A DNA stretch of 64,000 nt from Shewanella electrodiphila (lineage in GTDB: Bacteria > Pseudomonadota > Gammaproteobacteria > Enterobacterales > Shewanellaceae), in the NCBI RefSeq assembly GCF_023283985.1, contig NZ_JAKIKU010000009.1, positions 1-64,000 on the forward strand. The letters run 5' to 3'. Positions 7,198 to 15,647 of this stretch are shown piece after piece. How positions within the stretch are numbered: position 1 is the stretch's first letter; each line of letters starts with the position of its first letter. The notes under the pieces are model-generated. The model was not told the origin of the DNA and did no database searches. It worked only from the letters and a program-made list of their open reading frames with translations. The position numbers and the translations under genes are program-made.

Positions 7198-8118
7198 TCA
7201 AATAATCTGCATAAACTCATGTATTTCTTTTAAAGTAAGCGTTGGTGTTGCCCCATGATTTTGAGCGACTAATGCACCTACTGCACACGCAAAATTAACT
7301 GCGTGCTGCGCATCTTTTGAAGTGATTAATTGATAAATTAATGACCCTAAAAATGAATCTCCTGCACCAACAGTATCTGCAACTTTAACTTGATAGCCTG
7401 AATGATAGAATTTTTGATCTTTAATTTTTAACAAAGCACCATGACTGCCTTTAGTTACACATAAATATTGAGTGTCAGTAATCTCGGCAATAAACTCAAG
7501 GTGTTGTTCTAAAGCATTGAAGGGTGATCCAAATGCGATAGCAATTTCATATAACTCATCATCGTTTAACTTGATAAAATCTGCTTTATTCATTAAGGAG
7601 CGTAACGTTTGCATATCATAATGTGGCGCACGTAAATTAACATCAAAAATACTGAATTTTGCATGTTCTAGTAAACTCAATAGTGTTTTATGTGATGTTT
7701 CATTACGGCAAATTAAGCTGCCGAAAACAAATACATCACTTGAGTAAACAGCATCAATTTGAGCTTGTGTTTGTTTGATGTTATCCCAAGCTGTATCTTT
7801 AACTATGTCATACGTCGCTGATCCATTTTTATCCAGAGTCACTTGAACCGTGCTGGTCATTTTATCGGTTGATTGTTCAATTAACTCGATGCTGGCACCT
7901 TGAGATTCAACAAAATTGATCAGTTCAGCCCCTAAATTATCGTTGCCAACAGCGCTAATTATTTGCGTATTGATACCAAGTGAACTTAACCGTAAACAAA
8001 CATTCAGTGGAGCGCCACCAACGCGTCTATCATCACCAAATACATCCCATAATACTTCTCCAAAACAGGTAACTGCGATGTCTTTATGAGGCTTTGATTC
8101 TATTAAAATGTTTTCCAT
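7198..8118 (-). CDS. PfkB-family carbohydrate kinase (probable fructokinase)
   Basis: 306 residues. The N-terminal substrate signature GGAPLNVCLRLSSLG is near residues 32-47, and the C-terminal GAGDSFLGSL anion-hole motif with catalytic Asp is near 252-261. The size and motifs fit ribokinase-family fructokinases, which turn fructose into fructose 6-phosphate with ATP in the cytoplasm. Its ATG overlaps the stop of the dehydrogenase gene (TAATG at 8116-8120), so translation is probably coupled. As last gene of the cluster it would phosphorylate the ketose made by the dehydrogenase. Fructose is the likely substrate if the polyol is mannitol or sorbitol; the sequence alone does not prove it. Confidence 0.88.
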   Translation of the reverse strand: MENILIESKPHKDIAVTCFGEVLWDVFGDDRRVGGAPLNVCLRLSSLGINTQIISAVGNDNLGAELINFVESQGASIELIEQSTDKMTSTVQVTLDKNGSATYDIVKDTAWDNIKQTQAQIDAVYSSDVFVFGSLICRNETSHKTLLSLLEHAKFSIFDVNLRAPHYDMQTLRSLMNKADFIKLNDDELYEIAIAFGSPFNALEQHLEFIAEITDTQYLCVTKGSHGALLKIKDQKFYHSGYQVKVADTVGAGDSFLGSLIYQLITSKDAQHAVNFACAVGALVAQNHGATPTLTLKEIHEFMQII

Positions 8119-9650
8119 TATAAACCTTTAGAATCGATTACTTGCTGCATAACTGTTTTGATTGATAACTGATTATCGTAAACCGCTTCAATTGAATTTT
8201 TGTAGATCTTGCAAAATTCTGGTTGATTATTTAGATCGCCAAATAATTCAGTGATATCTAAAAATGCTAATGGGTTTGATTCGGTCTTCGAAGCATGTTG
8301 ATTCAATGTAGTGGCCATTTGATCCTGAATGTCCAACGATTGTCCATTTTGGTTAACCTGTTTATCACTGTAATAACACCAAGCTGCTATAACAAGTGTG
8401 GCAAATTCAATATTTGGTTGAGTCGGATTCTTAGCTATGTTTTCCATAATAGTGGCGATTAAGAATTTTGGCAGTTTTGCTGAGCTCTCTAAACATATAC
8501 GGGATAGGCTGTCTTTTATATTTGGATTTGAAAAGCGTTCGATTAATGTATCTTTGTATTGTGTTAGATCGATCCCTTCAAGTTGCTCTAATAACGGAGT
8601 GACTTCTTTATCCATAAATACACGTAAGTATTCAGCAAATAATGGATCGTTTACTGATTCATCTATGGTATCAAATCCATGGATCGAACCAAGCAATCCA
8701 AGCACAGAATGTCCAGCATTAAGTAAGCGAATTTTCATTTTTTCATAAGGGGTTACATCAGTGACAAACTGGGCTCCTGCTAAATTCCAGTTTGGTCGAC
8801 CATTGCAAAAATCATCTTCAATTACCCATTGAGTAAAGGCCTCACAAGTAATTGGCCATTCATCAACAACGCCAATGTCTTCAGCTAAATATTGAATATC
8901 ATTTGCAGTGGTTACAGGTGTAATTCTATCGACCATTCCGTTAGGGAATGAGACATTTTCATTGACCCAAGCGTAAAGCTCATTGTCGCATTGCTCAATA
9001 AACGCAAGTAACATCTTTTTAGTGACAGCGCCATTATGTTGAATATTGTCACAAGATTGAATGCTAAATGGCGCAATATCCTGTTGCATTCTGATTTTAA
9101 GCGCTACTGTTAAATATCCAAAAGTCGTGTTTGGTGAATTGAGGTTCGCAATATCATGAAGAATATCTGGGTTAGATAAATCAAACTCACCAGTGGCAGG
9201 ATTAAAATTATATCCGCCTTCGGTAATAGTTAATGACACAATTTGGGTCTGTTCGCTAGCAAGTTTATTAATAACGGCTTGTTTGTCATCGGGTGCGAAT
9301 ATGAAATCAATCAGTGAACCGATAACTTGATTTTCAACTTTTCCATCAGGGTGCCTAACGATAAGGCTATATAAGTAATCTTGTTTTTTTAGTATCTCTG
9401 CTAAGCTGCGGTTGCCTTCAAGTAAACCAATACCACAAATGCCCCATTGCTCAGAACCTGGTTGCTGCAACAGTGTGTCTATATACATGGCCTGATGTGC
9501 GCGATGAAACCCACCAACACCAATATGAACGATACCCGCTGACAGTTTGCTTCTGTCATATGATGGTATTTTTACATTATGTGGAAGCGAGCATAAATTT
9601 TTTTGATTCAGTAATATAGCTGAACTATTTGTCTGAGTTAACTTACTCAT
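8118..9650 (-). CDS. Mannitol/polyol dehydrogenase (long-chain, mannitol 2-dehydrogenase type)
   Basis: 510 residues. The NAD-binding N-terminus shows VHIGVGGFHRAHQAMY near residues 41-56. The catalytic segment KIRLLNAGHSVLGL near 311-324 has the K-x5-N-x2-H arrangement of polyol-specific long-chain dehydrogenases. The family includes mannitol 2-dehydrogenase, D-arabinitol dehydrogenase and fructuronate reductase. Pairing with a fructokinase favours mannitol to fructose, and the lack of uronate genes argues against fructuronate reductase. AAAGGAGC sits a few bases before ATG 9650. It follows the permease gene by 64 bases and overlaps the kinase by one base. Confidence 0.88.
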   Translation of the reverse strand: MSKLTQTNSSAILLNQKNLCSLPHNVKIPSYDRSKLSAGIVHIGVGGFHRAHQAMYIDTLLQQPGSEQWGICGIGLLEGNRSLAEILKKQDYLYSLIVRHPDGKVENQVIGSLIDFIFAPDDKQAVINKLASEQTQIVSLTITEGGYNFNPATGEFDLSNPDILHDIANLNSPNTTFGYLTVALKIRMQQDIAPFSIQSCDNIQHNGAVTKKMLLAFIEQCDNELYAWVNENVSFPNGMVDRITPVTTANDIQYLAEDIGVVDEWPITCEAFTQWVIEDDFCNGRPNWNLAGAQFVTDVTPYEKMKIRLLNAGHSVLGLLGSIHGFDTIDESVNDPLFAEYLRVFMDKEVTPLLEQLEGIDLTQYKDTLIERFSNPNIKDSLSRICLESSAKLPKFLIATIMENIAKNPTQPNIEFATLVIAAWCYYSDKQVNQNGQSLDIQDQMATTLNQHASKTESNPLAFLDITELFGDLNNQPEFCKIYKNSIEAVYDNQLSIKTVMQQVIDSKGL

Positions 9651-9714
9651 AAGGAGCTTTCCTGTCTTAAAATTAAATCAAAAGATCTGATGCATAAATG
9701 CTCAGTTCTTATCA

Positions 9715-11496
9715 TCACACGTTATTACACATTTGTTTGTTTTTACACGGTTTACTCTCTTCAGGCTGAGTGACTTCAACTTGAAGGTTCAATTTGCTTT
9801 GTCGCTTTAGAGCAATATAAGCACTGATAAAATAAATGATGGTGCTGATGAAACAGTACAGTTCAAATTCACTTTTATTGAAGTTATAAATTTCCATAGT
9901 CGGGCTATAAAACATGACTTGAACTGCAAAAAAAGTAATGGCAATTAACGACAAAAACGAAGTGATATTAAGTAAACGCGTACCAAGGCTATTATCATTA
10001 ATAAATTCAGGCGTCATTTTAGCTATCTGTTGTTGGTATTGCTCAATTTGCTGAAGTTCTAATTCATCAGCTTTTTTGGCTTCCGGATACTGTTTATCTG
10101 CACCATGTTGCTTTGCAAGTAGGGTGTAAATCACAATAGTGAAAACCCAAGTTGGTATGAATAAATAATAAAAAGAAATAATATCGATATAATTCAATCC
10201 AAAGCCGAAAAGTAAGGCTAATCCCCAACTGGCAATCGCAGGAGTGCTCTTAGATAGATTCTGATATTTTGCCCAATAGCGTGTTAATCCAATTTTTGGA
10301 AAGAGTACGTGCTCCGCAAACACAATACCGCCGACTGGCACAACGATTAGGCCAGCATAAGTGAGTAACGGCAGCATTTGAGTAAAGACGAACGGAAAGC
10401 AAGCAACAATAACAGTCACAATGCCTACTACGGCAGTGGCTTTACGACGTGAGACTTGAGTAAAAATAGACTGAGCAGCAAGCCCCGCACGATATAAATT
10501 AGCGTTGGCAGTTGTCCATCCTGCAACGATTATGATGACGAAGCCTGTCAATCCTAGCGCATGATAAGCAACATCACCTGGATCAAGCTGTGTAATTGAT
10601 GTTTGTAATAATACCGCAGTGCCTGCCCCCATTATTCCTGCAGAAATCCATGCTAAATAATGGCCAAAAAACATGCCAACACCAGAAAACAAACCGTAAC
10701 TTTTACGCTTGGCATAACGTAAAATAGCCATATCTATTAAACCAAAATGGGTTATTGAGTTTGCAGCCCAAGCAAAACCGATGACCTCTAATAATCCAAT
10801 ACCAGTTTCGCCTTTATCGTTAACACCTGTCCAAATAGATGTATCTCCTATCTGCATAAAGTCAGCCCAGGAATTTAATGTAGTGGTGCCTAGCACATGA
10901 TTGGCAATGGCAGGAAATAAAGCAAAGGAACCGGATAAAAAAATAACGAATAGCCAAGGCGCACAAATTTTCGAGAAATTAGCGACAGTCGTAAAACCAT
11001 ACATTGCCACTAAAACGACAATTGAACCAACGGCCAATACGATTAACACAAACCAAAAATTGTTGGGGTACCAATTCAGCTGGGCGGGTATATCAAATAA
11101 GAAACGCACAGCAGTAGAGGAGACTGTGATCATAGCAGCTGATATGACGGTAAAAATAATAACATTAGCCCAATTATATAACTTGGTCATTGAGTTACCG
11201 GCAATTTTATTAAGGTAATGGTACAAACTCATTCTTGTTTCTACCGCGATAGGGGTTGTGATTAACCACCAAGAACACATCGCTAGTAAATTACCAATGA
11301 GTAGTCCAATAATTATGTCTTTAGTACTCGCACCTAGAGCCACAAATGTTGCACCAATTACAAACTCAGTTGCTGCTACATGCTCCCCAGCATATAACCC
11401 TGCAAAATGTTTCCAACCGTGTAGTTTTTCTTTTGCCACTGGCAATTGCTCTTCATTCACATGTGCGAATGAAGGTGTATCTTGCTCTATTTTCAT
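9715..11496 (-). CDS. NCS1-like (cytosine/purine permease-type) transporter, probable polyol uptake
   Basis: 593 residues with at least 12 hydrophobic segments. The opening stretch has VIGATFVALGASTKDIIIGL and a later one GFAWAANSITHFGL, which recall NCS1 permeases. These normally move nucleobases or allantoin with cations. The C-terminus adds about 130 residues containing a charged loop (KQHGADKQYPEAKKADELEL) and two more membrane segments, longer than typical NCS1 proteins. Its place between a SorC-type regulator and a mannitol-type dehydrogenase suggests it imports the polyol. Substrate assignment is inference from context. Confidence 0.8.
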   Translation of the reverse strand: MKIEQDTPSFAHVNEEQLPVAKEKLHGWKHFAGLYAGEHVAATEFVIGATFVALGASTKDIIIGLLIGNLLAMCSWWLITTPIAVETRMSLYHYLNKIAGNSMTKLYNWANVIIFTVISAAMITVSSTAVRFLFDIPAQLNWYPNNFWFVLIVLAVGSIVVLVAMYGFTTVANFSKICAPWLFVIFLSGSFALFPAIANHVLGTTTLNSWADFMQIGDTSIWTGVNDKGETGIGLLEVIGFAWAANSITHFGLIDMAILRYAKRKSYGLFSGVGMFFGHYLAWISAGIMGAGTAVLLQTSITQLDPGDVAYHALGLTGFVIIIVAGWTTANANLYRAGLAAQSIFTQVSRRKATAVVGIVTVIVACFPFVFTQMLPLLTYAGLIVVPVGGIVFAEHVLFPKIGLTRYWAKYQNLSKSTPAIASWGLALLFGFGLNYIDIISFYYLFIPTWVFTIVIYTLLAKQHGADKQYPEAKKADELELQQIEQYQQQIAKMTPEFINDNSLGTRLLNITSFLSLIAITFFAVQVMFYSPTMEIYNFNKSEFELYCFISTIIYFISAYIALKRQSKLNLQVEVTQPEESKPCKNKQMCNNV

Positions 11497-11519
11497 AATG
11501 ATTTACTTCTTTTTTATTT

Positions 11520-11561
11520 AACAATGAAAGCCCGTATTAGATACCCCATACTTTCATTGTT
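11520..11561 (-). other. Hairpin between the regulator and permease genes
   Basis: Perfect 11-bp inverted repeat AACAATGAAAG / CTTTCATTGTT (11520-11530 and 11551-11561) with a 20-base loop, in the 113-base gap downstream of the regulator. On the minus strand it is followed by A-rich, not T-rich, sequence. It is more likely a processing or mRNA-stability element, or an operator for an internal promoter, than a terminator. Confidence 0.45.
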
Positions 11562-11609
11562 AGTTTTGTGGCGCATTATTACGCTCATATTTATGTACTA
11601 GTAGGTGAA

Positions 11610-12572
11610 TCAATTTTGTTTAAGAATAAGCTCCGCTGTAAATTCGTTAGTGATAAGTGAATTGATGAGTTTGCCTTGCAGGGCAGCATGAATTGCGCTG
11701 ACTTTATTTTCTCCAGCTGCGATGCCATAAACGGGTTTTGTTGAGTTGACTGATATAGGTGAACTTGCTACTCGGTGATTAATACTGCTATCAAGTAATT
11801 GGCCTTGTTCGTTAAAAATCCAGCTAATGACTTCGCCAACAGCGCCGTTTTGTGTAAGTTCGTCGAGTTCGTTTTGTTTAAGAAACCCATCGACCAGTAA
11901 TGGCGAACGTGGCCCCATGTGACCAATTCCAACAAATGTGACGTCAGCTTGTTTAGCTAAGTTAAGAATATTGTTGACGGGTTGTAATTGGTGAAAAGTA
12001 TTTTTTTCTTCTACAGATGAAGCGAGAACGGGTAGAGGCATCGGGTAATGCTTTGATTTAACCCGATCAGCCATGCTTACTACAATATCGTATGGAGAGG
12101 CAGAACCATCAGACATCATAGTGCCAACTAATGAAACAATTTGATGATGAGGGCATTTCATTGCAGGTAATTCGTCAATACAAGCTTTTAACGCTCTGCC
12201 TGTACCAAATGCAAGTGTTTGCGGTTGTTCTGATTTTAAGTATTGTTCAAGTACTCTTGAGCCTCTTTGCGCAAGGCCTGTAATTGCAGAAGGGTCAGCT
12301 GGATCGCTAGGAACTATTTCACAGTCAATAAGATCAAACTTACTTTTTAAACGTTCAGCTAAATCCATACACTGTGCAATAGGGTGATCAAGGCGTACTT
12401 TAATTAGACCTTCGGAAACGGCCAACGCTACTAAACGTTGTGCTGATTGACGTGACACATTAAGTTTTTGTGCTATTTCGTCTTGGGTGTTTTTTCCTAC
12501 GTAATAGAGCCAGCCGGCTCTTGCTGCATCTTCAAGGCGCTTTAGCTCTGACTTAGATTTAGTGTTCATCAA
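11610..12572 (-). CDS. SorC/DeoR-type sugar-binding transcriptional regulator
   Basis: 320 residues. An N-terminal helix-turn-helix lies near 28-50 (TQDEIAQKLNVSRQSAQRLV). The rest is the SorC C-terminal effector domain, with LAFGTGRALKACIDELP, VSLVGTMMSDG and VFVGIGHMGPRSPLLVDGFL-type segments. SorC proteins bind phosphorylated sugars or polyols and control their own catabolic operons. It begins nine bases after the HAD phosphatase stop, so they are co-transcribed. The palindrome cluster at 13292-13335 upstream of the operon is its most likely binding site. Confidence 0.88.
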   Translation of the reverse strand: MMNTKSKSELKRLEDAARAGWLYYVGKNTQDEIAQKLNVSRQSAQRLVALAVSEGLIKVRLDHPIAQCMDLAERLKSKFDLIDCEIVPSDPADPSAITGLAQRGSRVLEQYLKSEQPQTLAFGTGRALKACIDELPAMKCPHHQIVSLVGTMMSDGSASPYDIVVSMADRVKSKHYPMPLPVLASSVEEKNTFHQLQPVNNILNLAKQADVTFVGIGHMGPRSPLLVDGFLKQNELDELTQNGAVGEVISWIFNEQGQLLDSSINHRVASSPISVNSTKPVYGIAAGENKVSAIHAALQGKLINSLITNEFTAELILKQN

Positions 12573-12581
12573 TAATACCTG

Positions 12582-13259
12582 TTAATTTTTTATAAGATTT
12601 AGGTTTACAGAATCTATATTTGACCAATTGTCTAATACGGGAATATCAGGAAATGTTTGGCTTACAATGGTAAAGCTTTCTGTGAGATGTTGACCGCCAA
12701 TGTAGTGAACAATTTGCATTTTAGCTGATATAGCAGCTGATACACCGAAAAAACTATCTTCAATTACTAAGCAATTTTCAGGGTTAACCTTCATGGATTT
12801 TGCTGCATGTAGAAATAGATCTGGTGCAGGTTTACCGTTTGATACAGCTTCTGCTGTAAATATGTTGGTTGAATTAAATAAGTGAGTGAGACCAACAATT
12901 TCTAATGCCTTGTTGGTTCGAGTTTTACTGCTGCTAGTAGCAATACAATAGGGAATTTCTAATTGATTAACGAATTCTGTAAAACCTGAGGTTGTCATTA
13001 AACTTGTGGCAAACTTTTTGACAAGCTTTTGTCGATACTGACTTTCGAAATAATCGGGTAACTGCAGGTCGAAGTTCAGGTTCAATTTTTGTTTGACTGA
13101 TTTAAAGTTGCAACCTAGAAAATGACGCTGTACATAATCAATGTCGATTTTAATTCCAAAAGGGATTAATTCATTTATCAGAACTTGGGCGCTGATAATT
13201 TCGCTGTCAATAACAACACCGTCACAATCGAATATGATTAAATCAATATCATGTTTCAT
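12582..13259 (-). CDS. HAD-IA family phosphatase (beta-phosphoglucomutase/sugar-phosphatase-like)
   Basis: 225 residues. Motif I is FDCDGVVIDSE near residues 10-20, with both Asp. Motif II is ATSSSK near 108, motif III is the KPAPDLFL Lys near 143, and motif IV is VIEDSFFG near 163, with a helical cap between I and II. This is a cytoplasmic Mg-dependent phosphatase, most like 6-phosphogluconate or sugar-phosphate phosphatases of the YieH/YniC/YcjU group. In a polyol cluster it could remove toxic phosphorylated polyol or hexose. First gene of the minus-strand operon. Confidence 0.85.
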   Translation of the reverse strand: MKHDIDLIIFDCDGVVIDSEIISAQVLINELIPFGIKIDIDYVQRHFLGCNFKSVKQKLNLNFDLQLPDYFESQYRQKLVKKFATSLMTTSGFTEFVNQLEIPYCIATSSSKTRTNKALEIVGLTHLFNSTNIFTAEAVSNGKPAPDLFLHAAKSMKVNPENCLVIEDSFFGVSAAISAKMQIVHYIGGQHLTESFTIVSQTFPDIPVLDNWSNIDSVNLNLIKN

Positions 13260-13291
13260 TTATTGCCTCAAAGAGATCTGTTAAATCCTTT

Positions 13292-13335
13292 ATGAGCATA
13301 TGCTCATGCTGTGGGCATATTCTCTCTTTGGGCAT
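13292..13335 (-). promoter_or_regulatory. Candidate operator cluster of the polyol operon
   Basis: A perfect 16-bp palindrome, ATGAGCATATGCTCAT (13292-13307), is followed by two direct GGGCAT elements at 13313-13318 and 13330-13335. The cluster lies 33-76 bases upstream of the first gene's start codon. This fits a binding region for the SorC-type regulator encoded in the operon. Assignment to that regulator is inference. Confidence 0.5.
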
Positions 13336-13522
13336 TTCATGTCAATACCTAATTAGTAAAGAAGATTGCACAGCTAAGGTTTATAAAAATACTTTTATTA
13401 TAATTAATTCAATGAGTAATATTTATTGGTGATGGTTTTTCATACCTATATTACTTTTTTGTTTAAAAGAAACCGGAACCATTTTATATTTGAATTAATT
13501 AATCTTCAGGAAATGAAATGAA

Positions 13523-14221
13523 ATGAAAACCATTGGACTATTAGGCGGCATGAGTTGGGAGTCAACTGCTAGTTATTATAAAGCTATCAATGAAGACGTT
13601 AACCAACAATTGGGCGGTCTGCATTCAGCTAAAATTAGCTTGTTTAGTGTTGATTTCGATGAGATTGAAAAGCTGCAGTATCAAGGTGACTGGCAGCAAA
13701 CAGCATCTATCTTGTCTGAAGCTGCTCAACGAGTAGAACAGGCTGGCGCAGATTTTATGTTGATATGTACTAACACCATGCATAAAGTCTATGACGATAT
13801 CGACGCCGCCATTAATATCCCCATTTTACATATCGCAGATGCAACCGCAGACCGACTTAAGCTTGATAATATTGACACCGTTGGCTTACTTGGAACAGGC
13901 TTTACTATGAAGCAAGATTTTTATAAAGGACGCTTAAAGTCCTTGCATGGTATTGATGTCATCGTCCCTCATGATGAGCAGCAAAAAGTTGTTCATGACA
14001 TTATCTATCGGGAGCTATGTCTAGGAGAGTTTAAGCCGTCTTCTAAAGCCAGTTATCTACAAATTGTCGAGGATTTATTCTCTCGAGGGGCTCAAGCAAT
14101 CATATTAGGTTGTACTGAAATTGCTTTACTGATTAATCAATCTGACACCGAAATACCACTCTATGATACAACAAGCATTCATGCAGCTGCAGCGGTTAAC
14201 TATGCGTTAAATCTGAAATAG
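13523..14221 (+). CDS. Aspartate/glutamate racemase family protein (intact copy)
   Basis: 232 residues. N-terminal MKTIGLLGGMSWES opens the fold. The two catalytic cysteines lie in MLICTNTMHK near residue 83 and ILGCTEIALL near residue 196. Members interconvert D- and L-aspartate, glutamate or other amino acids without PLP. The first 49 codons are duplicated at 6891-7036. AGGAAATGAA lies just upstream of the ATG. On the opposite strand to the polyol operon, so unlikely to be part of it. Confidence 0.9.
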   Translation: MKTIGLLGGMSWESTASYYKAINEDVNQQLGGLHSAKISLFSVDFDEIEKLQYQGDWQQTASILSEAAQRVEQAGADFMLICTNTMHKVYDDIDAAINIPILHIADATADRLKLDNIDTVGLLGTGFTMKQDFYKGRLKSLHGIDVIVPHDEQQKVVHDIIYRELCLGEFKPSSKASYLQIVEDLFSRGAQAIILGCTEIALLINQSDTEIPLYDTTSIHAAAAVNYALNLK

Positions 14222-14451
14222 TAATTTCTTAAATACATGATTTAAGCTAATAAGATTGTCTAGTATCAATCATCGCTTTTTAAGTTAATACATAGCCGGA
14301 GAGTGTTAACTCTTTAAGATATGAGACAAGTAAAGTGTTTAGCCGATACAGTTCGTCCACAGGGTGTATTTTAGTTAATGTTTCTTGCGTGATGTTGTCG
14401 CCGATTGTAGTCTTGAGATCAAACATGTACCAGGTTAACGAATTCATTTAC

Positions 14452-14925
14452 ATGCAAAATACACCAGAGAAATTGCCATTACATAAAATTTCCTTAGACA
14501 ACTATCATCTCAACTATCATCTCAACTATCGCCAGATAATAAACGTAGCTTGTATTTTAGTTTGTGTGAGTTTCTCTTTGTTTATAGGCTGGATTATTTA
14601 CCAAGCCAATACAGGTGGAAGTAATGTCTTTTTCGATTTAGTTCGCACTATTCCCTATGGTGATAAAATTGGCCATTTTTGCTTATTTGGTTTGTTGACA
14701 ACAATGGGATTACTGGCCAGTCGTTTAGCACATTTTAGCTTCAGAAATATTCGCATTTACTATGCTGTTCTAGTCGTCAGTATCTTTGTGTTAGTCGAAG
14801 AAATAAGCCAAGGGTTTATTAGTACGAGGACATTTGATTTAAGCGATCTCCTAGCCGATGCCTTGGGTATTACACTATGCTCATTTATCACTATTAAGTT
14901 GTTTACACGTTATACTTATTCTTAG
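14452..14925 (+). CDS. VanZ-like membrane protein
   Basis: The frame is open from 14335, but the first 39 residues are poorly structured. ATG 14452 (157 residues) or ATG 14425 is more likely; no clear Shine-Dalgarno decides. Four hydrophobic segments are visible. The VanZ-type features are GDKIGHFCLFGLL after the first helix and EEISQGFISTRTFDLSDLLA before the last. VanZ relatives are small inner-membrane proteins of unknown biochemical role; the teicoplanin-resistance name does not imply that function here. The N-terminal region has a 12-base tandem repeat (AACTATCATCTC, 2.5 copies, about 14499-14530) coding for NYHL NYHL NYR. Confidence 0.7.
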   Translation: MQNTPEKLPLHKISLDNYHLNYHLNYRQIINVACILVCVSFSLFIGWIIYQANTGGSNVFFDLVRTIPYGDKIGHFCLFGLLTTMGLLASRLAHFSFRNIRIYYAVLVVSIFVLVEEISQGFISTRTFDLSDLLADALGITLCSFITIKLFTRYTYS

Positions 14926-15133
14926 CCTCCTAAGGATGAGTAAAAAAGATTGCAAATAGTATTTATATAGTTGATTGTAGCAGTTAATTATTTAATTCAA
15001 TGTTTTAGTGGTTGATTTTATTTCATCTCAACCAGCTAGTTGTGATTGGCTGAAGACGTATTATTAATAATACTGAAAACCTAAACGGATGTTTAAAAAC
15101 AGCTATAAATTAGAAGTATTATTGGAATTATTT

Positions 15134-15532
15134 ATGCGCGGCTTATTTGTTATTATCACATTAATTTCGTCTTTCACTGTCCATGCTGAGCAAATCAAAC
15201 CGTTCACTTCAGATGGATGTAGTGTATTTCCTGATGGAACCTTTAGCCAAAATGAATTGTGGTTATCATGCTGTACTGCTCATGATTACGACTATTGGCA
15301 AGGAGGCACTTTTAAGCAACGTCTTGAATCGGACAGACGATTAAAACAGTGTGTAGCAAAAGTGGGTGAGCCTCATATTGCCAATATAATGTTGGCAGGA
15401 GTTCGAGTCGGTGGCAGTCCATATTTTCCCACGACTTATCGATGGGGGTATGGCTGGCCTTATCCAAGAGGGTATAAAGCACTTTCTGAGATGGAAATGA
15501 AACAGATACAAAAATTAGAGCAAATCAAGTAA
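15134..15532 (+). CDS. Small secreted protein with a phospholipase A2-like CCxxHDxxY motif
   Basis: The frame opens at 15089, but ATG 15134 gives an ideal signal peptide (MRGLFVIITLISSFTVHA) and has GGA seven bases upstream. The product is 132 residues. The mature part carries SDGCSVFPDGT and then SCCTAHDYDYW, the Cys-Cys-x2-His-Asp-x2-Tyr core of secreted phospholipases A2, and three further cysteines are not all conserved. The calcium loop of classic PLA2 (YGCYCGxG) is not evident, although the DGC segment may replace it. It could be a diverged phospholipase or a fold relative without activity. It is unlinked to neighbours by spacing. Confidence 0.65.
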   Translation: MRGLFVIITLISSFTVHAEQIKPFTSDGCSVFPDGTFSQNELWLSCCTAHDYDYWQGGTFKQRLESDRRLKQCVAKVGEPHIANIMLAGVRVGGSPYFPTTYRWGYGWPYPRGYKALSEMEMKQIQKLEQIK

Positions 15533-15647
15533 TTAATTTATGTTATGACTTGTATAAAATGGCTGTTTAAAGCAAGAATATATCTGGGTTTTTAAAGCAA
15601 GAATCTGCTAGTTTAAGGTATCTAGGATTCATAATTTGGAGAAGCGT

